Below are positions 1 through 7,709 of a DNA stretch of 15,667 nucleotides, in pieces. Source of the DNA: an uncultured Flavobacteriales bacterium (GTDB lineage Bacteria > Bacteroidota > Bacteroidia > CAIKAF01); assembly GCA_937925455.1 (NCBI GenBank), contig CALEWF010000115.1, positions 1-15,667 on the forward strand. Reading direction: 5' to 3'. Below the pieces are notes generated by a model that saw only the letters and a list, made by a program, of their open reading frames with translations, ran no database searches and was not told the origin of the DNA. The position numbers and the translations under genes were made by a program. The stretch's first letter is position 1; each line of letters opens with the position of its first letter.

Positions 1-162
1 CAGCCCCGCTACCCCGTGCCCTGTGGGCTTCGCCCCTGCGGGCTTTCCACTTCCATCCGCAGCAGAAGGGGCAGCGGGTGAATCCGCCCCTAAAAGGCGT
101 AGAAACACGCGGCAGCCCTCCTATAAAACATTAGAATTAAAAATTCTAATCACAATTTGGAT
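1..162 (+). repeat. GC-rich MITE-like repeat, copy 1 (left part outside window)
   Basis: This is the right-hand part of a repeat also present at 6580-6858 (same orientation) and 15387-15647 (inverted). Position 1 corresponds to 6696 of copy 2. The first 66 bases match the inverted copy 3 with a single difference. The GC-rich core runs to about 129 and the AT-rich right end, reading ATTCTAATCACAATTTGG at 143-160, matches the right end of copy 3 in 16 of 18 bases. Unlike copy 3, this copy has a perfect 9-bp inverted repeat with a 3-base loop at 130-150. Short open frames through it are not conserved between copies, so I treat it as non-coding. It lies 3' of the minus-strand gene that ends at 218; 163-217 is AT-rich with nothing recognisable. 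Confidence 0.85.
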
Positions 163-217
163 TTATTCAAATCTAACCTTAGAAAGCGTAAAGCAAAATG
201 TAATGTTAAAAACACAG

Positions 218-2416
218 CTATTGTTTTTTCTCACCATCTCTTTTTAATAAAACTTTTCCTCTGTAGCGATGAAGCAGCCCAAATACATCCCATACATCAA
301 ATGCATATACATAGATATCAGGGGGTACCTTGGGTCCGTTGTTCATATGGCGTCCGTTCCAAGCTTCTAATGGGTCTTCTGTAAAAAAAATTACTTTACC
401 CCACCGGTCATAGATTCTAAATTCAAGCCTCCCAATACCAATACCATACCCACGAAATGTTTCATTAAGCCCATCATCGTTAATGGTAAATGTATTAGGT
501 ATGAAAAATGTGAATTCTGGAGTCACAATTACTTGATGGATTGCCGTATCAGGACAACCAAATTCGTTAATAACAATTTGCATTACGGTATAAATTCCCG
601 CTTCGTTGTATTCATAAGGGGTGGTACACGCATCCGTACTGTCGCCATTCCCAAAATACAACCAACAAGATACTCCATCTGATGATTCATCAAAAAACTG
701 AAAGAATGGGTAAAAGATACTTTGCTCTTCAGGTTGTACATGAAATCCGGCTTGTGGTACCGGGTAAACATGCAGATAATTTGGCCAATTATAATTGAAA
801 GTATCTTGGCATCCAGTTGTAGCATAAGCAAGTAATGAAATACTATAGACTCCTGTATTATATGTAACTGTTGGACTGGCAACATTTGAGGAAGTTCCAT
901 TCCCTAAATCCCATTGATATACCATTTGATTGTATGCCTCGTCAACCACTACCCCAAATGATGTTGTAAATGGTTCACAACCAAAATCAGGTATATTTAC
1001 TGTAATAGAAGGGTGTCCATATATGAGGAGATTTTTAGTTATTGAGTCTTTGCAAAATAAGTCTTCAGCTTTAAATGTTACTGGATGAAATCCCGGAGAA
1101 TTAAAGCTAACACTTGCATTCGATTGGTTCGAGCCAGACGGGGTTGCATTGAGTCCAAAATTCCATGATAAATTGGCCCCAGAGGTCCAGTTTCCGGTGG
1201 CAGTAAGATTAAATAAATTTCCATCGATGCATTGACCGGGAGGTACGGCAAAATCTACATCCAAGTCGGGGCGTAATATAATTGTAACCTTGTCTGTATC
1301 TGAACAGAAATATCCGGGATTTAAAATTAGTTCAACTGTAAAGGTTCCGGTGTCACTGTAAGTATAAGTAGGTGAAGGTAAATTTGAAACATCATTTGTT
1401 GTATTAGGGTCCCCAAAATTCCATAAATAACTTAGATTTCCAATAGAACTGCTGCCAACGTTGGAGAAGTTTACGGTAAACTCTCCACAACTTAAAAATA
1501 AGTTTTCTGCCAGTGGATTTAATGATTGAGGCAATAAGATTTCAGCATTTACATTTACTGAACAATTTACTACATTAAATTGAAAATCTCTACGATGTGT
1601 TCCAATCAACACGCCGTTGCGATATTCTTTAACACACACTCCTACAACGTATTGACCTAATTGTGTGGGCGATACATTTAATACACCAGTTTGAGGATTA
1701 ATGCTAATGGGTGGATTGCTGGCAATTGGATTAATTATGCTGTATGGATTTTGAAAAATTATTTCATCAAATGGTGGTGGGGAGGTGGGAATAGGCATTG
1801 GATCAGAGGGCGACCCGCCGGCATACGTAGCGCAAAGTTCATAAACTAATGAATCACCATCTGGGTCGGTGGCTGAATGATCAAACACTAAATTATCGCC
1901 AATACACAAGGCAATTGGAGGAAAATTATTAAACCTTGGACTATTATTACACACATTAGGCCCCGATGGGGGAATAGTTTCTGTATAGGTAGCACCGGTT
2001 GATTGCGGGCTTACTAAATTTACAATGGTATTATTTCTGCAGCAACGTTGGTATGCCAACACATAGCCACTGGATGAAGCCGGCAATGTTACGATGGTGG
2101 TATAAACAGCCTCTTCCACGCAAACCGTTGCTGGTGCCTGAAAACAAGGGTTACCTGCAATAAAAGGAACATTGGCTGAGCCCGGAAATGAAATTGAAAT
2201 ATTTTGTACAAAACCACCATTACCATTCCAAACTGTAATATTGGCAGGATTATCAAAGGGTGCTTGGCCATTAAGACAATCGCGGTAAACCTTTAGCGTA
2301 ATTTTGTATTGATTATTGCCTAAGCAATCATAATATAATTCTCCTCCAATGATATGGGTACCTCTTAACAAACTGTTATTGAATAAAATCAGTATAAAAG
2401 GTAACAGCCTTTTCAT
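218..2416 (-). CDS. PKD-repeat protein with T9SS type B C-terminal sorting domain
   Basis: A 732-residue secreted protein. It has a short hydrophobic signal peptide (about residues 1-19) and an N-terminal domain opening with THIIGGELYYDC, common in large Bacteroidota surface proteins. A cadherin-like stretch includes DPDGDSL (about 184-190) and extends to about 285. PKD/Ig-like repeats follow at roughly 309-385, 386-470, 471-550 and 551-635, with the PKD hallmarks WNFGD and YTYSDTGTFTV in the first. The last ~97 residues (from FFIPNTFTINDDGLNE at about 637) are a gliding-motility-type (type B) sorting domain with the usual YDRWGKVIF core and W-N-G motif. By family knowledge such proteins cross the outer membrane through T9SS and stay on the surface or are released. 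Its ATG shares one base with the stop of the gene before it, so the two are probably cotranslated. Ligand unknown; an adhesin or matrix role is inference. Confidence 0.9.
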   Translation of the reverse strand: MKRLLPFILILFNNSLLRGTHIIGGELYYDCLGNNQYKITLKVYRDCLNGQAPFDNPANITVWNGNGGFVQNISISFPGSANVPFIAGNPCFQAPATVCVEEAVYTTIVTLPASSSGYVLAYQRCCRNNTIVNLVSPQSTGATYTETIPPSGPNVCNNSPRFNNFPPIALCIGDNLVFDHSATDPDGDSLVYELCATYAGGSPSDPMPIPTSPPPFDEIIFQNPYSIINPIASNPPISINPQTGVLNVSPTQLGQYVVGVCVKEYRNGVLIGTHRRDFQFNVVNCSVNVNAEILLPQSLNPLAENLFLSCGEFTVNFSNVGSSSIGNLSYLWNFGDPNTTNDVSNLPSPTYTYSDTGTFTVELILNPGYFCSDTDKVTIILRPDLDVDFAVPPGQCIDGNLFNLTATGNWTSGANLSWNFGLNATPSGSNQSNASVSFNSPGFHPVTFKAEDLFCKDSITKNLLIYGHPSITVNIPDFGCEPFTTSFGVVVDEAYNQMVYQWDLGNGTSSNVASPTVTYNTGVYSISLLAYATTGCQDTFNYNWPNYLHVYPVPQAGFHVQPEEQSIFYPFFQFFDESSDGVSCWLYFGNGDSTDACTTPYEYNEAGIYTVMQIVINEFGCPDTAIHQVIVTPEFTFFIPNTFTINDDGLNETFRGYGIGIGRLEFRIYDRWGKVIFFTEDPLEAWNGRHMNNGPKVPPDIYVYAFDVWDVFGLLHRYRGKVLLKRDGEKKQ

Positions 2417-4569
2417 TAACGTATCAGGGTTACACGTCCTATGTAACGGTATTTATATCCTGGAGGTGTTTCTATATCTACACGATAATTATACACTCCA
2501 ATAGGTTGTTTTCTATGAAATTCATCATAACCTGTCCAACCTCGATTTATATCATCGGTACGATATATTTCTCTGCCCCAGCGATCGAAAATAAACATAT
2601 TAAAAGAAATAAAACCTTGACCATATCCGGTAAACACTTCGTTTTTACCATCTAAATTGGGTGTGAACGCATTGGGTATGAAAAAAACAAATGGCGGATA
2701 TGAATAAAAGGGCTGTATGGTTGTATCACTGCAGCCATATTCGTTTGTTACCACAAGCATTACATTGTACCAACCAGTATCTGCAAATTCATGTATCGGA
2801 TTTTGTTCTGTTGAGATTCCCCCATCGCCAAAACTCCAAAACCAGCTTACAATATCTCCTACTGATTGGTCTTTAAATTGTGCAGTATTATTTTCTACGT
2901 AATAATAATCAAATGCTGCTTCTGGTGCACGAACCAATACAAGCGACGATGCGCTTAACGTATTTCCACAACTATCTTCAACCAAAACTGAAAACAAAGT
3001 AGTTTGCTGCGGATATACAATGGTAGAATTTGTATTTCCAACATCAATACTCCAACTAAATGTAATATCTCCAATACCTCCGCTTGCTTGAGCATTTAAA
3101 AGAACCGGTTGTCCCGGACAAACGGATGTATCTCCGGTAAATGATAATACCAGAGGCGCTGCGTTGGGAACCGTTATTCTAACAGAATCAATATCTTGTT
3201 GATTTCCACAGACATCAGTTACAGTTACCACAAAGGTAGTGCTGTTTCTTACAATCACCGGGACGGGATTTCCCACACCCACTCCATTGCTCCAGGTAAA
3301 TGTAAGTGGAGAAATGCCGCCGGTAGCAGTTGCAGATAGTAAGACAACCTGATTATTACAATTAAAAGAGGTATCTGGCATAGCCGTTACCTGAATGGGA
3401 TCTACATTTTTTATCGGAATACTTACCTGTGGTTGGGGAACATTAGGACAGGCATTTGGGTCGTTAATTTGAATTGTTAAAAATTCAAGTGGTTCAGAAA
3501 TTCCATCTAAAATAGCTTGTATAGCAATGGTAGCAGTACTTTGCCCTGCTGGTATTACGATGCTTCCCGGTAAGAATGAATAGTCAACTCCGTTAGTTGC
3601 ATTTCCAGTAATGTTGTATAGTACGGTTCGGTCGGTACTATTATCACCATTCCATGTAAATGTTACTAAAGCTTGTCCGCATCCTTCATAAAGAGTGTCT
3701 GTGTCAACGCCTCCTGTAATTGAATAGGATATTTCACTACCCTCTGAAGAAAAACTTTTAGCTTCCAAAAACACTCCCGAATCATAAAAAGCATCGCCAA
3801 CATCAGCTATTGCTATTTTTATTGTATAAGTGCTGCAGGGAATTACCGGTGCAAAAGCTGTGAGAACTTTTGTAAATCCATCATATTGTACAGTTTGTCC
3901 TGGAAATGGAGATTCATTATCTACAAAATAGTTTGAGTTGGTGAGATGATTTACATTATTAATTGATACAAAAGTATTAGTGTTGGGTAGTATTGCAATG
4001 TTTTTATTATTATAATTTCCACCAAACGGATTGGGTCCTGAAATAAAAAATCCAAACACATCATTATATCCAGAGCCTACATATTCTTTGTATTCCTCTG
4101 AACCAAATACATATCGAAATAAAACGGTATCACCCTGCGGAATAAAATCAAACTGAAGGGTGGTGGCATTATATGTTGGTTCGTCAATGCCAAATGAGCT
4201 GGCATATTGTTCAAGTAAAGCACTACCTCCACTGCCATTATCTATGCCTGCATTTGTGCTATTGTTAGGCCCGGGAGGACCATTGGGAAAAACTAAATTT
4301 CCCGTTGTCATTACCACCCCGTTGCTTAATCCAATGTTTGAATTTGTACCATCAAATGTTCCAATGGCGGTATTAGAACCAGTGTACACAATATTTGATA
4401 CTTGAATACCCCCACCCAATAGTACGTTTTGTACTAAGTCCGTAGCGGTTAAGCCGCCATTGGTAATCAACTGTGCTTGTATATTTTCTTTTGATAAAAG
4501 AAAAGTTACAAGAACTGCGATTATTTTAAACGGTTTGATATGTATTGTATTTAAGTTCATTTTAATCAT
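2416..4569 (-). CDS. Choice-of-anchor L / Calx-beta / PKD protein with T9SS type B sorting domain
   Basis: A 717-residue secreted protein. The signal peptide covers about residues 1-33, with cleavage likely after IQAQ. A choice-of-anchor L-type domain follows at about 34-275 (GLSNGVVMTTGN, FRYVFGSEEYKEYV, NDVFGFFISGP). A Calx-beta-like domain sits at about 290-390 (NGVDYSFLPGSIVIPAGQ, then SEPLEFLTIQI), then two Ig-like/SprB-type repeats (about 395-547) and a PKD domain at about 550-620 (WSFGDGG). From about 628 on is a type B sorting domain (FFIPNAFTPNLDGKNE, FDRWGREIYRTDD, GVYNYRV). It is the first gene of a two-gene operon. The start could also be the ATG three codons in (MNLNTIH); I kept the upstream one, and neither has a clear Shine-Dalgarno. 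By family knowledge it is exported by T9SS; the specific function is unknown. Confidence 0.9.
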   Translation of the reverse strand: MIKMNLNTIHIKPFKIIAVLVTFLLSKENIQAQLITNGGLTATDLVQNVLLGGGIQVSNIVYTGSNTAIGTFDGTNSNIGLSNGVVMTTGNLVFPNGPPGPNNSTNAGIDNGSGGSALLEQYASSFGIDEPTYNATTLQFDFIPQGDTVLFRYVFGSEEYKEYVGSGYNDVFGFFISGPNPFGGNYNNKNIAILPNTNTFVSINNVNHLTNSNYFVDNESPFPGQTVQYDGFTKVLTAFAPVIPCSTYTIKIAIADVGDAFYDSGVFLEAKSFSSEGSEISYSITGGVDTDTLYEGCGQALVTFTWNGDNSTDRTVLYNITGNATNGVDYSFLPGSIVIPAGQSTATIAIQAILDGISEPLEFLTIQINDPNACPNVPQPQVSIPIKNVDPIQVTAMPDTSFNCNNQVVLLSATATGGISPLTFTWSNGVGVGNPVPVIVRNSTTFVVTVTDVCGNQQDIDSVRITVPNAAPLVLSFTGDTSVCPGQPVLLNAQASGGIGDITFSWSIDVGNTNSTIVYPQQTTLFSVLVEDSCGNTLSASSLVLVRAPEAAFDYYYVENNTAQFKDQSVGDIVSWFWSFGDGGISTEQNPIHEFADTGWYNVMLVVTNEYGCSDTTIQPFYSYPPFVFFIPNAFTPNLDGKNEVFTGYGQGFISFNMFIFDRWGREIYRTDDINRGWTGYDEFHRKQPIGVYNYRVDIETPPGYKYRYIGRVTLIR

Positions 4570-4598
4570 GCTAATATATGAAGATGTCGGATTATTAA

Positions 4599-4629
4599 CA
4601 AATTATGAACGTATTAAATCTTTTTCAAA
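4599..4629 (-). promoter_or_regulatory. Candidate Bacteroidota-type promoter for the T9SS cargo operon
   Basis: Read on the minus strand there is a -33-like TTTG (4626-4629), 20 bases of spacer, and TAATTTG (4599-4605), close to the TANNTTTG -7 motif of the Bacteroidota primary sigma factor. Transcription would start near 4592, leaving a leader of about 23 bases before the ATG at 4569. The spacing agrees with the known motif; the -7 element is one base short of consensus. This is motif matching only. Confidence 0.45.
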
Positions 4630-4720
4630 CATCGTGCCCGAAATTTGATGCTGTTTCCGCTTTTTTTCAGATACTTGCATTAAATAAGACGATTAAAACA
4701 ATCAATTTGTTTCTTTGATT

Positions 4721-6100
4721 ATGGAATATTTAGAAAAATACATTCAGGAAAATAAGCAGCGTTTTTTGGATGAGCTGTTTGAACTATTAAGAATTCCTTC
4801 CATTAGTGCAGATCCTGCGTATAGTCAAGAAATGATTCGCACCGCTGAATACATAAAAAACCAGCTGCTGGCTGCCGGTGCTGACAATGTTGAAATTTGC
4901 GAAACGGGAGGCTATCCTATTGTGTATGGAGAAAAAATAATAGACCCGTCGCTGCCTACGGTTTTAGTATATGGGCATTACGATGTGCAGCCGGCTGTAC
5001 CCCTCGAACTATGGTCCTCTCCGCCTTTTGAACCCACAATACGAAACGAACGTATCTATGCCCGTGGGGCGTGTGATGACAAAGGGCAAATGTATATGCA
5101 TGTAAAGGCTTTTGAAGCCATGATGATAAACAATTCGTTGCCCTGTAATGTAAAGTTTATGATTGAGGGGGAGGAAGAGGTAGGCTCTTCTAATTTAGGA
5201 CCCTTTTGTATAAATAATAAAGAAAAATTAAAAGCCGATGTGGTGCTTATTTCTGATACATCCATGATTGCCAATGATATTCCATCCATAGATGTAGGCC
5301 TTCGAGGTTTAAGCTATGTGGAGGTAGAGGTAACCGGGCCTAATCGGGACTTGCATTCTGGAGTATATGGAGGAGCGGTGGCCAACCCCATCAATATTTT
5401 AGCAAAAATGATTGCTTCCATGCATGATGAAAACAACCGCATTACAATCCCCGGATTTTATGATGATGTTGTAGAGTTGAGTACCGAAGAAAGAAATGAA
5501 ATGGCCAAGGCGCCATTTGATTTAGAAGCATATAAAAAAGACTTAGGTATAAATGATGTGTGGGGAGAAACGGGATATACAACCATAGAACGAACCGGCA
5601 TTCGTCCTACGTTAGATGTGAACGGTATTTGGGGGGGGTACACTGGCGAAGGTTCTAAAACCGTATTGCCTTCCAAGGCGTTTGCAAAAATATCCATGCG
5701 TTTGGTACCCAATCAAAGCTCTGAAAAAATTACCAAGCTTTTTGCTGATTATTTTACTTCCATTGCACCACCCTCGGTCAAAGTAGTGGTGAAGCCTCAT
5801 CATGGCGGTGAGCCGGTTGTTACACCTACTGATTCGATAGAGTTTAGAGCAGCCAGCATGGCCATGGAAAAAACCTTTGGAAAAAAACCTATACCTACCC
5901 GTGGCGGTGGAAGCATCCCAATTGTAGCATTATTTGAAAAAGTGTTAGGTGTAAAATCGGTTTTAATGGGGTTTGGTTTAGACATTGATGCGTTACATTC
6001 ACCCAACGAAAGCTATGGAATTTTCAATTACTTCAAAGGTATTGAAACAATTCCGTACTTCTACAAGTACTATGCTGAGTTAAAAAATAAAGCATCGTGA
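4721..6100 (+). CDS. M20 family metallo-dipeptidase (CNDP2-like)
   Basis: A 459-residue cytoplasmic di-zinc peptidase with no signal peptide, presumably splitting dipeptides to amino acids. The M20 metal site is complete. YGHYDVQ supplies ligand His86 and catalytic-site Asp88, RGACDDKGQ supplies the bridging Asp119, and EGEEEVGS gives catalytic Glu152 and ligand Glu153. ISDT gives Asp179 and DALHSPNE gives His426. RDLHSGVYGG (about 209-218) is the conserved His segment at the dimerisation domain, which occupies about 190-395. This architecture is typical of the carnosine-dipeptidase-like branch often annotated 'dipeptidase' in Bacteroidota. A frame-compatible TTG two codons upstream (4715) is possible, but the ATG at 4721 is the more natural start. 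The stop overlaps the GTG of the lipoprotein gene that follows. Substrate specificity cannot be read from the sequence. Confidence 0.93.
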   Translation: MEYLEKYIQENKQRFLDELFELLRIPSISADPAYSQEMIRTAEYIKNQLLAAGADNVEICETGGYPIVYGEKIIDPSLPTVLVYGHYDVQPAVPLELWSSPPFEPTIRNERIYARGACDDKGQMYMHVKAFEAMMINNSLPCNVKFMIEGEEEVGSSNLGPFCINNKEKLKADVVLISDTSMIANDIPSIDVGLRGLSYVEVEVTGPNRDLHSGVYGGAVANPINILAKMIASMHDENNRITIPGFYDDVVELSTEERNEMAKAPFDLEAYKKDLGINDVWGETGYTTIERTGIRPTLDVNGIWGGYTGEGSKTVLPSKAFAKISMRLVPNQSSEKITKLFADYFTSIAPPSVKVVVKPHHGGEPVVTPTDSIEFRAASMAMEKTFGKKPIPTRGGGSIPIVALFEKVLGVKSVLMGFGLDIDALHSPNESYGIFNYFKGIETIPYFYKYYAELKNKAS

Positions 6101-6570
6101 AGAATTTTTTTCCCAGAATTGTTTTTCTGCTATCGGTGGTTTTTCTTACTTCTTGCAAGTTTTCTATGCCTTCGGTCGGCGGGTTAAGAGGGGTGCAATT
6201 TGTTCAGTCTCCTTCTGGTGATATAGGGCTGGAAGCAGAACTTCAAATCAAAAATCCGAATAATTTTGGGTTTAGCATTAAAAAGCCTGTGGTACACGTT
6301 GAGTTAAATAAAAAACCATTGGGAGAAGCAAAAGGCTCTAAGAAAATTCGCATAAAAAAGCGTTCAGAAGACTTTCATAAAGTGGTTTTCTATGCTAAAT
6401 CTTCAGCTTGGCAAAACATATTCCATGATTTACCATCTCTGTTAACCGGCTCTGGTAATATCAGGGTGTACGGCTCTGCTAAGACCTGTGTTTTCTTGTT
6501 TTGTAAAAAATTTTCATTTGATCAATCCGAACGTATCAGTAATTCTTCCCGCTTGTTTCCATCCAGGTAA
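6097..6570 (+). CDS. Small LEA type 2-like lipoprotein
   Basis: A 157-residue protein starting at GTG (6097-6099), which overlaps the dipeptidase stop as GTGA, so it is probably translationally coupled. The first 20 residues are a lipoprotein signal peptide ending in the lipobox LTSC, with Cys20 as the expected lipidated residue. The body has a pattern seen in LEA type 2/water-stress-like proteins: an early beta strand, then ELQIKNPNNFGFSIKKPVVHVELNKKPLGEA (about residues 48-79), a basic run KKIRIKKR and a C-terminal strand SGNIRVYGSAKT. Bacteroidota genomes contain many short lipoproteins of this kind, whose function is unknown. The link to the dipeptidase is positional only. The C-terminus ends ten bases before the repeat copy at 6580; whether the end was altered by insertion cannot be judged without homologues. 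Confidence 0.8.
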   Translation: MKNFFPRIVFLLSVVFLTSCKFSMPSVGGLRGVQFVQSPSGDIGLEAELQIKNPNNFGFSIKKPVVHVELNKKPLGEAKGSKKIRIKKRSEDFHKVVFYAKSSAWQNIFHDLPSLLTGSGNIRVYGSAKTCVFLFCKKFSFDQSERISNSSRLFPSR

Positions 6571-6579
6571 TTCCTGTTA

Positions 6580-6858
6580 ACCCCCAATTGTCATTGGAGT
6601 ATTATTTTAATATTAGGCTGCTTAAGCGGCTGTCCGTTGCAAGTCCTCGGGGCTCAGCCACACAATGCATCGGGGTAGCGGTGTCTTCGTGCCCTCAGCC
6701 CCGCTACCCCGTGCCCTGAGGGCTTCGCCCCTGCGGGCTTTCCACTCCCATCCGCAGCAGACGGTGCAGCGGGTGAAACCGCCCCTACGAGTCGCAGAAA
6801 CACACAGCCCTCCATCTAAATCAGTATTTATTTAAAAATTTTATTGACTATTTTGGGT
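6580..6858 (+). repeat. GC-rich MITE-like repeat, copy 2 (complete)
   Basis: A complete repeat unit of about 279 bp. The left end reads ACCCCCAATTGTCATTGGAG (6580-6599). The right end (6842-6858), reverse-complemented, reads ACCCAAAATAGTCAATA. These are imperfect terminal inverted repeats of each other and of the ends of copy 3. Between AT-rich shoulders lies a core of about 205 bp (6615-6820) that is far richer in GC than its surroundings. The first ~97 core bases match copy 3 with two differences; the part after about 6760 is much more variable. The core contains an 11-bp hairpin (6671-6711) and alternating GCCC/GGGC tracts (6713-6738) that can form several hairpins. No clear target-site duplication is visible. 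The element fills almost the whole gap between two convergent genes, 9 bases from one stop and 2 from the other. It encodes no credible protein. A non-autonomous mobile element is the favoured reading; a structured transcript is possible. Confidence 0.8.
6671..6711. other. Strong conserved hairpin inside repeat copy 2
   Basis: CGGGGTAGCGG (6671-6681) and its perfect complement CCGCTACCCCG (6701-6711) enclose a 19-base loop. The same arms and loop length occur in copy 3 at 15522-15532 and 15552-15562, and copy 1 keeps the second arm near its start. The loops of copies 2 and 3 differ by one base, so conservation of the arms alone is not proof of selection on pairing. No T-tract follows, so this is not a conventional intrinsic terminator. 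Confidence 0.75.
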
Positions 6859-6860
6859 TA

Positions 6861-7709
6861 TCAGAGTTCCGTATGTTCAGCTTTTATAGATTCTACTAAA
6901 AACAAAGATGCTTTTTCTTCAAATGCAATGGGAGATTCTGTAGTAAGGTATTTCACAGTTCCTCCGGTTGTACATAGTGAGGCTATTTCAGTATGACGAG
7001 AAAGATAGGTTTTGAGTTTTTCAGCCACTACTGGCCCTTGTGATATGATACGAATGTATGGAGGTACCCGTTTTTTTAATTGAGGCATCAATAATGGATA
7101 GTGGGTACACCCTAATATGATGGTATCAATGCGGTGGTCTTTTTGTAATAAACGATTCAGGTTTTTCTTAATAAAATATTCTCCGCCCGGAGTATTATGT
7201 TCGTTATTTTCAATTAAGGGGACCCACATAGGGCAGGCTTCCTGGTGAACCATCACATCGGGAAAAAATTTTTCTATTTCTATTCGGTATGAATCAGATT
7301 TTACAGTTCCCGGGGTTGCTAATATTCCAACATGTTTAGTTTGAGTATAGCGTCCAATATCTTCGGTAGTAGGCCTGATTACCCCTAAAACACGTTTTTC
7401 CTGCGCTATTTGGGGTAAGTCTTTTTGTTGAATGCTTCGCAACGCTTTTGATGATGCTGTATTGCAAGCAATAATAATGAGTGGACAATCTAAAGAAAAG
7501 AGTTTTTTAACGGCTTCCAGTGTATATTCATACACGGTTTCGAAAGAACGGGTGCCGTATGGGGCCCTGGCGTTATCTCCCAAATAGATATAGTCATATT
7601 CGGGAAGAGTTTGTTTAATTTCTTTCAGGATAGTTAAACCTCCTACTCCTGAATCAAAAATACCGATTGGACCAGCTTTCAATGGGCTATTTTTTGTTTT
7701 TATTATCAT
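6861..7709 (-). CDS. murI: Glutamate racemase MurI
   Basis: Glutamate racemase converts L- to D-glutamate for peptidoglycan precursors in the cytoplasm. With the ATG at 7709 the protein is 282 residues, a normal family length. It has the N-terminal GPIGIFDSGVGGLT (catalytic-site Asp19-Ser20), YLGDNARAPYG, IIACNTASS with catalytic Cys82, and LGCTHYPLL with the second catalytic Cys201. The frame stays open to an ATG at 7742, but that adds a basic stretch unlike the family start and lengthens the overlap with the chaperone gene, so the inner ATG is preferred. Even so, 23 bases overlap the 3' end of that gene, which suggests coupled expression. It is the last gene of the envelope cluster, and repeat copy 2 begins two bases past its stop. 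All catalytic residues are present. Confidence 0.95.
   Translation of the reverse strand: MIIKTKNSPLKAGPIGIFDSGVGGLTILKEIKQTLPEYDYIYLGDNARAPYGTRSFETVYEYTLEAVKKLFSLDCPLIIIACNTASSKALRSIQQKDLPQIAQEKRVLGVIRPTTEDIGRYTQTKHVGILATPGTVKSDSYRIEIEKFFPDVMVHQEACPMWVPLIENNEHNTPGGEYFIKKNLNRLLQKDHRIDTIILGCTHYPLLMPQLKKRVPPYIRIISQGPVVAEKLKTYLSRHTEIASLCTTGGTVKYLTTESPIAFEEKASLFLVESIKAEHTEL

Noticed and set aside
583..900. 105-residue minus-strand frame inside the PKD protein gene
   Set aside because: It lies wholly within a well-supported gene in another frame and has no recognisable domain.
4644..4677. TTTG ... TACTTG as the promoter of the M20 dipeptidase
   Set aside because: The spacing of 24 bases is too long and the -7 element is incomplete; too weak to list.
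4715..4720. TTG start two codons before the M20 dipeptidase ATG
   Set aside because: An ATG follows immediately, and nothing favours the rarer codon.
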